In this document: positions 54,454 through 62,993 of the stretch, one piece after another | Position numbering within the stretch: position 1 is the first letter of the stretch | Layout: the number at the start of each line of letters is the position of its first letter | Position numbers and translations under genes: made by a program | Source: SVEL01 sp017381055 | Lineage (GTDB): Bacteria; Bacillota; Clostridia; Lachnospirales; Lachnospiraceae | Reading direction: 5' to 3' | NCBI GenBank assembly: GCA_036307185.1 | Contig: JAXJYC010000039.1 | Coordinates: forward strand, 1 to 64,000 | Length of the DNA: 64,000 nucleotides | Notes under the pieces: model-generated | The model's input: the letters and a program-made list of their open reading frames with translations, nothing else | What the model was told of the DNA's origin: nothing | Databases searched by the model: none

Positions 54454-54480
54454 TTATATTCTTCTTGCCTATCTGTCAAT
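54454..54480 (-). promoter_or_regulatory. Promoter of the metal-efflux operon
   Basis: On the - strand TTGACA (54480-54475) and TATAAT (54459-54454) with a 15-base spacer, or TAATAT at 17. Confidence 0.7.
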
Positions 54481-54536
54481 ATATTTTTTCAACATTATCA
54501 ATTTCATTACTAATATTAGACTTAAAAACAGACAAT

Positions 54537-54572
54537 GAGCCGGAATACCTTGCTTACAAGATACTCCAGCTC
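54537..54572 (-). terminator. Hairpin after the coat-protein genes
   Basis: 16 uninterrupted pairs on the - strand RNA, counting G-U pairs, with loop TAAG; the + strand RNA would be mismatched. T-run (GTTTTT) starts about 8 bases later. Confidence 0.6.
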
Positions 54573-54631
54573 CTATTACTTAATTACAATTTTTCTACAA
54601 TTTCTCAATCACATACTCTTTATCACAATCT

Positions 54632-54895
54632 CTAAACCATGCTACCCTGACTAAATAAAGACTTAACATGTTTAATATCTTCCATACCAGCCTTATCTGC
54701 TGGAACATAATAAGCCTTATCTCTTGCTATCTGATATAACTCTTCCTGAGATAATTCACAAGCATTACGAAGCTGTTTTAAAGTAGTCTTAAGCTGCATA
54801 TTCTCAGTCTGAGAAATCATCTCACCATATCTTACAAGCTCACCATTCATACCCATCAAAACATCATTAACCATTGTTTTTTCCTGCATCTGCAT
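54632..54895 (-). CDS. Small CotF-like spore coat protein
   Basis: 87 residues, helical: MVNDVLMGMNGELVRYG, then LRNACELSQEELYQIARDKAYYVPA, the CotF-domain pattern. ATG 54895 has AGGAGG eight bases upstream; the ATG at 54901 is too close. It forms a pair with the next gene and is likely made in the mother cell. Confidence 0.82.
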   Translation of the reverse strand: MQMQEKTMVNDVLMGMNGELVRYGEMISQTENMQLKTTLKQLRNACELSQEELYQIARDKAYYVPADKAGMEDIKHVKSLFSQGSMV

Positions 54896-54907
54896 ATCCA
54901 TACCCTC

Positions 54908-55090
54908 CTATAAGAACTTCATAAGCTGTTCTTTATTCTGCATTGCTGTCTGCGCACCCTTTTCAAAGAAGTTCTTCACCTTCTGGTCTGTGGCACAATT
55001 TGCATACTCTCTAAGCTTATTATGGCATGTGTCAAAGCCTCCGATAAGATGACGAAGATTCTGTAATTCCAATTCTGATATTTCTGTCAT
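54908..55090 (-). CDS. Small coat-associated protein, 60 aa
   Basis: 60 residues, two helices, TEISELELQNLRHLIGGFDT and VKNFFEKGAQTAMQNKEQLM. Such short proteins commonly precede CotF-like genes in clostridia and resemble the first half of a CotF domain. AAAGGAGG before the ATG. Confidence 0.75.
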   Translation of the reverse strand: MTEISELELQNLRHLIGGFDTCHNKLREYANCATDQKVKNFFEKGAQTAMQNKEQLMKFL

Positions 55091-55126
55091 GTCTACTTCC
55101 TCCTTTTAAATAAAATACAATAACAA

Positions 55127-55156
55127 AGAGACTATCATATATTAATGACAGTCTCT
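55127..55156 (-). terminator. Weak terminator-like hairpin
   Basis: AGAGACT/AGTCTCT extended by GTCAT/ATGAT; T-poor tail TTTGTT on the - strand. It lies between the SGNH remnant and the coat genes. Confidence 0.5.
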
Positions 55157-55218
55157 TTTTATAGTTTGCCTAATTAAAATTTTTCTATACAATCAAAAAA
55201 TTATTTCATAAATAAAAA

Positions 55219-55324
55219 TTATTCTGATTCCAAACGTAACTCACTAAGCTTTTTACAAATAGCTTCACCTATTTTCAGGATTATATCCCCAGGTATTACT
55301 ATCGCCTATACATAATATTCTCAT
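55219..55324 (-). pseudogene. Remnant of an SGNH/GDSL hydrolase gene
   Basis: After GGAG and six bases, an ATG at 55324 opens MRILCIGDSNTWGYNPENR, the unmistakable start of an SGNH hydrolase with the catalytic GDS, then a stop. In another frame, the following bases encode GEAICKKLSELRLESE and a stop, plausible as the C-terminal end of the same protein. About 180-200 middle residues are missing, so this looks like an internal deletion. Confidence 0.7.
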
Positions 55325-55361
55325 ATTAATCTCCGTTTTACTAATAATGTAAAATATAAGT

Positions 55362-56381
55362 CTATCTCATGTCTATTTGTTTCATAACTTTATCAAAATC
55401 AGATATTATAGGTTGTGTTTTATTATATATTTCATATTCAGTGTATGCCTTCTCTTGCGCTTGCTTATGAGTAACTTTTCCATTATCCTTCAATATTTTG
55501 TATTGTCTAAATTCTAAAAATGCATTAATGCTATCCGAAAACTCTTGCATTGTAAATACATTTTCTCTCTCAATTAAATCTTCAATATAATCAAAATATC
55601 CTGTAACAGCTCTTTCCAATTGTCTAATCTCTTTTTCATTTAAATAATTTTTAGCAATAGATGTATCAGACTTTAGAATTCGCCCTTCTGGTGCATTTTT
55701 CCATGTAGTTAATCCCATATTTTCTTTTTTATGGTCTACTAAATCATACACTATCTCCGCTGCTGTTTTACCTGTAATTGCATAATGAAATTTATTTTGT
55801 ACTGTTGCATAAAATCTATATGTAATTTCCGCTTCTTTGCTATAATCAATACTACATTCTGCGAAAATATCTGTAATCTGCTGCCATATTCTGCGTTCAC
55901 TCGCGCGAATAGAACGTACTCTTTCAAGAAGTTCTCGAAAATAATCTTTTCCAAAAGTCGTTTTTCCAAGCTTAAGTCGTTCATCATCCATAGCAAAACC
56001 TTTAATCATATACTCTTTAAGTATATTTGTTGCCCAAATACGAAACTGTGTTGCCTGCATAGAATTCACTCGATATCCAACTGAAATAATTGCATCCAAA
56101 TTATAATAATTTGTTAATGAACTTTGCGTTTTCCCTAATATCGCACCATGTTGAGTGGTTGTTTCCATTTTGGAAATAACCACTTCTTTGTTCAATTCAC
56201 CTTGTTCAAAAACATTTTTTAAATGCTTACTGATCGCAGGTGTTTGCACTCCAAAAAGTTCTGCCATTGCTTTCTGTGTAAGCCAGATAGACTCATCTTT
56301 TATTACTGCACTTACTGTTACAGCATCATCTTCGGTTCTATATAACACCATTTCCATTTGTTTATTAATATCATTTTTCAT
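55362..56381 (-). CDS. RhuM family protein
   Basis: 339 residues: an N-terminal part with IWLTQKAMAELFGVQTPAISKHLKN (helix-turn-helix like), NYYNLDAIISVGYRVNS and ATQFRIWATNILKEYM, all RhuM hallmarks, then a helical C-terminus. First noted on a Salmonella pathogenicity island; often found in mobile and defence regions, activity unknown. ATG 56381 has GAGGG six bases upstream; a longer frame runs into a hairpin. Confidence 0.92.
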   Translation of the reverse strand: MKNDINKQMEMVLYRTEDDAVTVSAVIKDESIWLTQKAMAELFGVQTPAISKHLKNVFEQGELNKEVVISKMETTTQHGAILGKTQSSLTNYYNLDAIISVGYRVNSMQATQFRIWATNILKEYMIKGFAMDDERLKLGKTTFGKDYFRELLERVRSIRASERRIWQQITDIFAECSIDYSKEAEITYRFYATVQNKFHYAITGKTAAEIVYDLVDHKKENMGLTTWKNAPEGRILKSDTSIAKNYLNEKEIRQLERAVTGYFDYIEDLIERENVFTMQEFSDSINAFLEFRQYKILKDNGKVTHKQAQEKAYTEYEIYNKTQPIISDFDKVMKQIDMR

Positions 56382-56424
56382 AATAACCCTCATTCCATCT
56401 AGTTGCTTACCAAAATTTATAACA

Positions 56425-56451
56425 AATCGTAGTTGCAAAGCAACTACGATT
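56425..56451 (-). terminator. Terminator-like hairpin after the polyamine operon
   Basis: A perfect 12-bp stem AATCGTAGTTGC/GCAACTACGATT with a 3-base loop; a T-containing but broken tail follows on the - strand. Confidence 0.65.
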
Positions 56452-56506
56452 AATTAATAATAGCACTTATACAAGAACGATGCAATCATCAACTTTACAA
56501 TATCTC

Positions 56507-57769
56507 TTACTTGCCCAATCTATACTTGAAATCCTCATAAGAAAATTGGGCCAACTTCAAAAGCACTCCATCCTCCTTAAGACTATATATACTTGGCAAT
56601 GGCATTCCGTTAAATGTATTATTCTTACATGTGGTATATATCGCCATATCTCCAAATATAACCCTATTTCCGATTTTTATCACACCTTCAAAGCAATAGT
56701 TCCCTATAACATCTCCTGAAAGGCACGTAGGTCCACCAAGACAGTATTTATTCTCCCTTTTATTACTAACTAGATGTTTATTATCAAGACCAAAATCATC
56801 CTCTAAATCCTCAGCTATATACGCCCCATATATGGGAGGCATATAAGGCATCTCAATAACATCTGGCATATGACACGCAGCTGAAGCATCAAATATAACA
56901 TTTGTGACCTCACCATTTTTTGTAATATCTAAAACCTCTGTAATTAAATACCCGGCATTTAACGCGCAAGCTTCACCTGGTTCCAAATACACCTGAACCT
57001 TATACTCCTCTTGCACACGTTTTATCAACTGTTCAAGTAAATCTATATTATAGTCATCCTTTGTAATATGATGACCCCCGCCAAAATTAATCCAGTTCAA
57101 ATTATATAAAAAGCTACCAAACTTTTCTTCTACAACCTTCAACGTCACCTCTAACGGCTCTGCTCCCTGCTCACAAAGTGTATGAAAATGAATTCCATCT
57201 AGACTATTAATTAACTCCTCAGTCATATTTTCATCCCACTGCACCTTTGTCACACCAAGCCTACTACCTGGCGCACAAGGGTCATATATTTCATGGCCTT
57301 CCTGAGTTGAACACTCTGGATTAACACGAAGTCCTATACTTTTCCCTGCTGCCTTAGCTCTTTTACCAAACTTAGCTAATTGATTTACAGAATTAAATAC
57401 AATGTGATCAGCATATTTAAGAAGCTCTTCGAATTCATCATCCTTATAAGCTCCACAAAATACATGAACCTCTCCATCAGGCATTTCTTCAGCACCAAGA
57501 CGAGCCTCATATAAGCCACTAGCCTCTGTACCAGCAAGATATTTTCCTAATATGCCATACATATTAAAATTAGAAAAAGCCTTTTGAGCAAGAAGTATTT
57601 TACATCCTGTTCTATCCTGTACTCCCTTTAAAATCTCACCATTTCTTTTAAGCATAGCTTCGTCTAAAACATATGCTGGCGTAGGCAGATTTCCAAACAA
57701 CTCATCTATATTATATTTTTCCAGACCTTTAAATGAAGGGGATAAATTCCTATTATTTAAATTATTCAT
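56507..57769 (-). CDS. nspC: Carboxynorspermidine/carboxyspermidine decarboxylase
   Basis: 420 residues, PLP-dependent fold type III: the lysine that binds PLP is in LLAQKAFSNFNMYG (about 59), EASGLYEARLGAEE, INFGGGHH, EPGEACAL and DASAACHMPDV follow. It removes CO2 from carboxyspermidine (or carboxyaminopropylagmatine) to give the polyamine. Last gene of the polyamine operon, 70 bases after the dehydrogenase. Confidence 0.95.
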   Translation of the reverse strand: MNNLNNRNLSPSFKGLEKYNIDELFGNLPTPAYVLDEAMLKRNGEILKGVQDRTGCKILLAQKAFSNFNMYGILGKYLAGTEASGLYEARLGAEEMPDGEVHVFCGAYKDDEFEELLKYADHIVFNSVNQLAKFGKRAKAAGKSIGLRVNPECSTQEGHEIYDPCAPGSRLGVTKVQWDENMTEELINSLDGIHFHTLCEQGAEPLEVTLKVVEEKFGSFLYNLNWINFGGGHHITKDDYNIDLLEQLIKRVQEEYKVQVYLEPGEACALNAGYLITEVLDITKNGEVTNVIFDASAACHMPDVIEMPYMPPIYGAYIAEDLEDDFGLDNKHLVSNKRENKYCLGGPTCLSGDVIGNYCFEGVIKIGNRVIFGDMAIYTTCKNNTFNGMPLPSIYSLKEDGVLLKLAQFSYEDFKYRLGK

Positions 57770-57839
57770 AACATACCTCTCATAAGTTATATGTAGCTTA
57801 TAAATTACTTATATATTGCATTCAAAATCATTGTATTTC

Positions 57840-59099
57840 TTAATCTACAAGCACTGGCGCAAAGCTTTCCTCATATGGAAGACCGTACTTAGAAAGTGCC
57901 TCCATATATGGATCTGGATCAAACTCTTCCACTGTGTACACACCCTTCTTATCCCATTTCTTAGTAAGAAGCATTAACGCGCCACACATTGCTGGAACAC
58001 CTGTTGTATAAGAAATAGCCTGTGAGCCAACCTCTTTGTAACACTCCTCATGATCACATACATTATAAATATAATATGTTTTATCCACTCCATCCTTCTT
58101 ACCTGTAAAGATACAACCAATATTTGTCTTACCCTTTGTTCTAGGACCAAGTGTAGCAGGGTCCGGAAGAAGCGCCTTTAAAAACTGGATAGGAACAATT
58201 TCCTTACCCTCATACATAATAGGTGTTGTAGACAACATACCAACGTTCTCAAGACAATTCATATGAGTAAGATAACTCTGGCCAAATGTCATAAAGAAAC
58301 GAATTCTCTTAACTCCTGGAATATTCTTAGCCAATGACTCTATCTCCTCATGGTGAAGAAGATACATATCCTTCATTCCAACCTTATCAAATTCATACTC
58401 TCTCTTAATGCTCATAGCAGGAATCTCAACCCAATGACCATTCTCCCAATAACTGCCAGGCGCAGATACTTCTCTTAAATTTATCTCTGGATTAAAATTA
58501 GTCGCAAATGGGTATCCATGATCACCACCATTACAATCTAAAATATCTATAGTTTCAATTGTATCAAAATGATGCTTCAAAGCATAAGCGCAATAGCTCT
58601 GTGTAACACCTGGATCAAATCCAGAACCAAGCAAAGCTGTAAGGCCAGCTTTTTCAAACTTCTCCTTATATGCCCACTGCCAACTATAATCAAAATATGC
58701 AGAGAATCCCTCTTCCTTACAACGTTTCTCGTATATAGCCTTCCACTCTGGATCTTCAATATCCTCTGGCTCATAATTTGCAGTATCCATATAGTTAACA
58801 CCACAGATAAGACAAGCATCCATAATTGTCAAATCCTGATAAGGCAATGCAATATTCATTACAAGCTCAGGCTTATAGCTATTAATAAGCTCCACTAATT
58901 CATCTACATTATCTGCATCCACCTTAGCAGTTGTAATATTTGTACTAGTTTTATCCTTAAGCTTCGCAGCTAACTCATCACATTTAGACTTTGTTCTACT
59001 AGCTATGCAAATATCTGTGAAAACTTCACTTACCTGACAACACTTCTGAATAGCTACTGAAGCTACACCACCGCAACCAATAATTAATACTCTACTCAT
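57840..59099 (-). CDS. Carboxynorspermidine/carboxyspermidine dehydrogenase
   Basis: 419 residues, saccharopine-dehydrogenase fold: NAD(P) loop LIIGCGGVASVA (5-16), DADNVDELVELI, ALLGSGFDPGVTQSYCAYAL. It condenses aspartate semialdehyde with putrescine (or agmatine in some bacteria) and reduces the imine. Adjacent nspC fixes the assignment over true saccharopine dehydrogenase. Confidence 0.93.
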   Translation of the reverse strand: MSRVLIIGCGGVASVAIQKCCQVSEVFTDICIASRTKSKCDELAAKLKDKTSTNITTAKVDADNVDELVELINSYKPELVMNIALPYQDLTIMDACLICGVNYMDTANYEPEDIEDPEWKAIYEKRCKEEGFSAYFDYSWQWAYKEKFEKAGLTALLGSGFDPGVTQSYCAYALKHHFDTIETIDILDCNGGDHGYPFATNFNPEINLREVSAPGSYWENGHWVEIPAMSIKREYEFDKVGMKDMYLLHHEEIESLAKNIPGVKRIRFFMTFGQSYLTHMNCLENVGMLSTTPIMYEGKEIVPIQFLKALLPDPATLGPRTKGKTNIGCIFTGKKDGVDKTYYIYNVCDHEECYKEVGSQAISYTTGVPAMCGALMLLTKKWDKKGVYTVEEFDPDPYMEALSKYGLPYEESFAPVLVD

Positions 59100-59184
59100 T
59101 TATCCTACCTCACATGATTTTAATAATATTTTCTTACGTCTTATACATTCAACGATTTATTGCATAAAAATCCACCGTAACCAT

Positions 59185-60060
59185 TTACAATAACGCAAGC
59201 ATTAATTCTCTTAACACCTTACAAGCCACCGCTGTAGAAGCACCGCTATTATCAAGCATTGGCGCTAGCTCATTTACATCAGCACCAACCACATTTGTTT
59301 TTGATACCAGTTTAATAGCCTCAAGTAATTCCATAAAGTTTACTCCACCCGCCTCTGGTGTACCAGTTCCCGGAAATACCGAAGGATCAAGACAATCCAA
59401 ATCAATTGTAAAATATACAGGTATATTTTCACTGGCAAGCTTATCTACTATCTCCTTCAATCCCTCAAAAGAAAACTTATGCATATCTGTATGCTCACTA
59501 GCAAACTTAAACTCTTCTCTGTCACCACTTCTTATACAAAACTGATGAATTCTACCATCACCTAAAAGCTCATGACAACGTCTAATAACGCAAGCATGAC
59601 TAAGCCCTACGCCAAGATATTCATCTCTTAAATCTGCATGAGCATCAAAATGAATAATATGTAAATCCTTATACTTCTTAGCTACAGCTCTTACGCTTCC
59701 AAGAGTCACCAAATGTTCTCCGCCAACAAGAAGTGGTAATTTACCCGCGTCCAAAATCACCTGAGTTCTAGCTTCAATATCCTCTAAAGCACTCTCCTGA
59801 CTACCAAAGCAAAGCTCCAAATCACCACTATCAAACACCTTGTAATCAAGTAAGTCCTTATCTTGATATGGACTGTATGTCTCCAACCCAAAGCTTTCAT
59901 GACGCATAGCAGAAGAACCAAACCTAGCACCTGGTCTATAACTTGTAGTCGAGTCAAATGGTGCACCAAATATTACAATTGAAGCCTCCTCAAAACTAGC
60001 GTCACAACCTATAAAATTTTCTACATTTCTTTTTAATACATTGTCCACTTTAATAACCAT
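59185..60060 (-). CDS. speB: Agmatinase/ureohydrolase
   Basis: 291 residues with Mn-binding motifs GGEHLVTLG, HFDAHADLRDEYLG and FTIDLDCLDPSVFPGTGTP. It removes urea from agmatine, or from N1-aminopropylagmatine when it follows an aminopropyl step. GGTGA lies a few bases before the ATG. Confidence 0.94.
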   Translation of the reverse strand: MVIKVDNVLKRNVENFIGCDASFEEASIVIFGAPFDSTTSYRPGARFGSSAMRHESFGLETYSPYQDKDLLDYKVFDSGDLELCFGSQESALEDIEARTQVILDAGKLPLLVGGEHLVTLGSVRAVAKKYKDLHIIHFDAHADLRDEYLGVGLSHACVIRRCHELLGDGRIHQFCIRSGDREEFKFASEHTDMHKFSFEGLKEIVDKLASENIPVYFTIDLDCLDPSVFPGTGTPEAGGVNFMELLEAIKLVSKTNVVGADVNELAPMLDNSGASTAVACKVLRELMLALL

Positions 60061-60103
60061 CCTCTCACCAAATCAAACTTATAAGCTTAACTTATTTTAT
60101 TTA

Positions 60104-60955
60104 CTACTCTACCTCCTTAAGCATTTCCTCAAGAAAAGCTGGAAGATAAAAGGCCCCCTTATGCAATCTTGTAGTATAATACTTAGTTCTAAAATTTAAA
60201 CTATTCCATCTGTCTGCATCCATATCATCGATAGGGTGATACTTCTTACTAGCAAATCCAAACAACCAATAACCTGCAGCATATGTTGGAATATGGGCTT
60301 GATAAACTCGCGATATAGGAAATGTACTGGCAATTCTACCATGACTTCTCTTCATAGCGTTGGCATCCTCCTTATAAAAAGGACTTCCCTGCTGATTTAC
60401 AAGTATGCCATCACTCTTTAATGCCTTGTAACAATTTCCATAAAACTCCTTAGTAAATAATCCTTCCGCCGGTCCAAATGGATCATTGGAATCTACGATA
60501 ATTAAATCATATTCCTCCTCGCATTTTCTTATGAATTTAAGACCATTTTCAAAGTAAATATTTACTCTTCTATCATCAAGTCTACAAGCATTCTCTGGAA
60601 GGTATTGTCGGCAAACCTTTATAACCTCTTCATCCATCTCAACTAAATCAATTCTCTTTATAGAATCATATCTAGTAAGCTCATGTACAACGCCACCATC
60701 TCCAGCACCTATAACCAAAACCTTTTTTATATTTGGATGAACCGCCATAGGCACATGGACTATCATCTCATCATAGATAAATTCATCCCTTTCTGTCAGC
60801 ATTATATTTCCATCCAAAGACAATACTCTGCCAAACTCCACAGTATCAAACACATCAATTCTTTGATAATCACTTGTATTAGAGTAAAGCTGCTTATTTA
60901 CACGCAAGCTAAGCTTTACATCAGGTGTGTGATGCTCGCTAAACCAAAGCTCCAT
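60104..60955 (-). CDS. speE: Spermidine-synthase-like aminopropyltransferase
   Basis: 283 residues: ERDEFIYDEMIVHVPM, the nucleotide loop VIGAGDGGVVHEL (usually GGGDGG), acceptor loop VDSNDPFGPAEGLF. It normally moves an aminopropyl group from decarboxylated AdoMet to putrescine or agmatine, but no speD is in the operon. The donor is thus an open question. 17 bases after speA, GGAGG upstream. Confidence 0.93.
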   Translation of the reverse strand: MELWFSEHHTPDVKLSLRVNKQLYSNTSDYQRIDVFDTVEFGRVLSLDGNIMLTERDEFIYDEMIVHVPMAVHPNIKKVLVIGAGDGGVVHELTRYDSIKRIDLVEMDEEVIKVCRQYLPENACRLDDRRVNIYFENGLKFIRKCEEEYDLIIVDSNDPFGPAEGLFTKEFYGNCYKALKSDGILVNQQGSPFYKEDANAMKRSHGRIASTFPISRVYQAHIPTYAAGYWLFGFASKKYHPIDDMDADRWNSLNFRTKYYTTRLHKGAFYLPAFLEEMLKEVE

Positions 60956-60972
60956 CTTTATTCCTCCCTCAT

Positions 60973-62424
60973 CTATACATCTAACACATTTAAATTCTCT
61001 ATCTTAGGATCCTCTGGACCTGTCATCTGACACCCCTTCTCACGAGCATACATTATATACTTAAGAATATCCTTTGTTATACGCTCACCTGGCGCAAGAA
61101 TAGGTATTCCCGGAGGATAGCACATAACAAATTCACTACAAATATGTCCCTCTGTCTCCATAATAGGCAAACTCTTCTTAGGGGCATAAAAAGCCTCCTG
61201 AGGACTAGCTACAACTATTGGATCAATATACTCCTGTGTCAATAATCCTGAAGGATCATTTTTAAAGCGTCTCTTAATCTCAGCCAACGCACTAACAAGT
61301 CGCTCAACCTCCTGAGTTCTATCTCCTATAGACAAATAAGCAAGTATATTTCCTAAATCACCAAACTCTATCTGTATATCATACTCATCTCGCAAAATAT
61401 CATAAACCTCAATACCTGCAAGGCCCACATCTAAAGTATGAACACTAAGCTTTGTTGGGTCAAAATCAAATACTGCATCTCCATCTATTAATTCCTTACC
61501 AAAAGCATAATAATCACCGATAGCATTAATTTCCTCTCTAGCATAAGCCGCCAAATCACTTACTGTCTTAAATATCTCCTTACCCCTAAGTGCTAGGTTT
61601 CTTCTAGAAATATCTAAACTTGACATAAGAAGATAGCTTCCTGAAGTAGTCTGAGTAAGATTAATAATCTGTCTTACATATCCAGGATTTACATTCTTTC
61701 CTGTAAGAAGCAAGCTAGACTGTGTAAGGCTTCCTCCACTCTTATGCATAGAAACCGCCGCCATATCAGCCCCTGCAGCCATAGCCGACACAGGCAAATT
61801 TTCTCCAAAATATAAATGTGTACCATGAGCCTCATCTGCAAGACAAAGCATTCCCGCATCATGAGCCATCTTAACTATAGCTTTTATATCAGAGCATATT
61901 CCATAGTAGGTTGGATTATTCACAAGCACTGCCACTGCATCTGGATTTTCCTTTATTGCATTAGCCACTTGTTCTCTCTTCATTCCCAACGCAATACCTA
62001 ACTTCTTATCCACCTCAGGATTAACATATACTGGTATTGCTCCATTTAATACCAATGCATTAATAACACTTCTATGTACATTTCTAGGCAATATTATCTT
62101 ATCGCCCCTCTTACATGCAGTAAGCACCATGCTCTGTACTGCACTAGTAGTTCCACCTACCATCAAGAATGCATTAGCCGCACCAAACGCCTCAGCAGCA
62201 AGCATCTCAGCTTCCTTAATGACTGATACTGGATGACAAAGATTATCAAGAGGCTTCATACTATTCACATCCACCCCAACGCATTTCTCTCCCAGAAAAC
62301 TTGTAAGCTCTGGATTCCCTCTTCCATGCTTATGTCCTGGTACATCAAACGGTACAACTCTCCTATATCTAAACTGTTCTAACGCCTCGTGTATAGGCGC
62401 CTTTGTCTGATCCAATGCACTCAT
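60973..62424 (-). CDS. speA: Arginine decarboxylase (Orn/Lys/Arg decarboxylase, fold type I)
   Basis: 483 residues: FDVPGHKHGRG near the start, GGTTSAVQSMVL, LADEAHGTHLYFG with the PLP Asp, and SMHKSGGSLTQ holding the PLP lysine. Context (agmatinase downstream) argues for arginine as substrate, giving agmatine. ATG 62424 is six bases after AGGAGG; the ATG just before it is too close. First gene of the polyamine operon. Confidence 0.92.
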   Translation of the reverse strand: MSALDQTKAPIHEALEQFRYRRVVPFDVPGHKHGRGNPELTSFLGEKCVGVDVNSMKPLDNLCHPVSVIKEAEMLAAEAFGAANAFLMVGGTTSAVQSMVLTACKRGDKIILPRNVHRSVINALVLNGAIPVYVNPEVDKKLGIALGMKREQVANAIKENPDAVAVLVNNPTYYGICSDIKAIVKMAHDAGMLCLADEAHGTHLYFGENLPVSAMAAGADMAAVSMHKSGGSLTQSSLLLTGKNVNPGYVRQIINLTQTTSGSYLLMSSLDISRRNLALRGKEIFKTVSDLAAYAREEINAIGDYYAFGKELIDGDAVFDFDPTKLSVHTLDVGLAGIEVYDILRDEYDIQIEFGDLGNILAYLSIGDRTQEVERLVSALAEIKRRFKNDPSGLLTQEYIDPIVVASPQEAFYAPKKSLPIMETEGHICSEFVMCYPPGIPILAPGERITKDILKYIMYAREKGCQMTGPEDPKIENLNVLDV

Positions 62425-62466
62425 CATAACCCTCCTATATGACATATGATATATTTCGTAATATAC

Positions 62467-62499
62467 GAATTACTTCGTTCTTCGAACTCCCGTAATTCT
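62467..62499 (-). other. Hairpin just upstream of the speA ribosome site
   Basis: GAATTAC/GTAATTC close an inner GTTC/GAAC stem. It lies between the terminator and the Shine-Dalgarno. Confidence 0.5.
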
Positions 62500-62506
62500 A
62501 CAATAG

Positions 62507-62532
62507 AAAACGGTAGCGTTAAAACGCTACCG
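62507..62532 (-). terminator. Intrinsic terminator in the speA leader
   Basis: On the - strand a perfect 10-bp stem CGGTAGCGTT/AACGCTACCG with a 2-base loop is followed by TTTTCTATT. It stands about 80 bases before speA with no gene between it and the promoter, so it is placed as an attenuator. Confidence 0.8.
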
Positions 62533-62639
62533 TAATAGTCAAATATCAAAGGGCTGTATTAATGTTTTATCGTACTAATGTATAGAAACACAAAAAAATA
62601 TCCCATAAAGGATTCCCTTACAATAAATTCAGAGTCTAT

Positions 62640-62800
62640 ATAGCAATCATTACTTTTACTACTCTTATTGACTGTTTCACAAGTCAGCGTTTTTTTCGCT
62701 TTTCGGTTAATTCATAAAATAAGTAACCAACTTATAAAATAATCGGCAGTGGACCCGGCTGTCCGTATGGCCTTAACTCTTTCGAGTGGTCCTTAATAAT
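62640..62800 (-). ncRNA. Structured 5' leader of the polyamine operon
   Basis: On the - strand a closing stem GGACC/GGTCC (62792-62788 with 62755-62751) encloses ACTC-GAAA-GAGT and a second short stem GGC/GCC, a compact three-way junction. ATAAGT/ACTTAT and AGCG/CGCT hairpins follow. Together with the downstream terminator this looks like a riboswitch or other cis-regulator. I could not match it to a class I know. Confidence 0.5.
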
Positions 62801-62844
62801 TGGTATAAGAAAACTCTAAATTACTGTTTCTTAAACTGATAAAA

Positions 62845-62873
62845 AAATTATCACATTACATAACACTTGTCAA
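62845..62873 (-). promoter_or_regulatory. Promoter of the polyamine operon
   Basis: A perfect TTGACA (62873-62868) on the - strand, with TAATTT at 17 bases or GATAAT at 15 as -10. The transcript would carry a leader of about 410 bases. Confidence 0.55.
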
Positions 62874-62993
62874 GCATTTTATTTAATTGTTCTTTATTGC
62901 AGAAATCTTTTTCTATTCACACAAAAACGGGCATAAACGAAAATAATATCTCGTTTATGCCCATTTATAAGCATTTAAAATCCTTTTGATAAA

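Noticed and set aside
57840..59099. Saccharopine dehydrogenase (lysine pathway)
   Set aside because: The fold fits, but the operon with nspC, speA, speB and speE points to polyamine synthesis.
62640..62800. c-di-GMP-I riboswitch or T-box before speA
   Set aside because: A GAAA-capped stem and AGCCGGG-like bases recall c-di-GMP-I, but the conserved core elements are absent; no T-box TGGNACCGCG motif is present.
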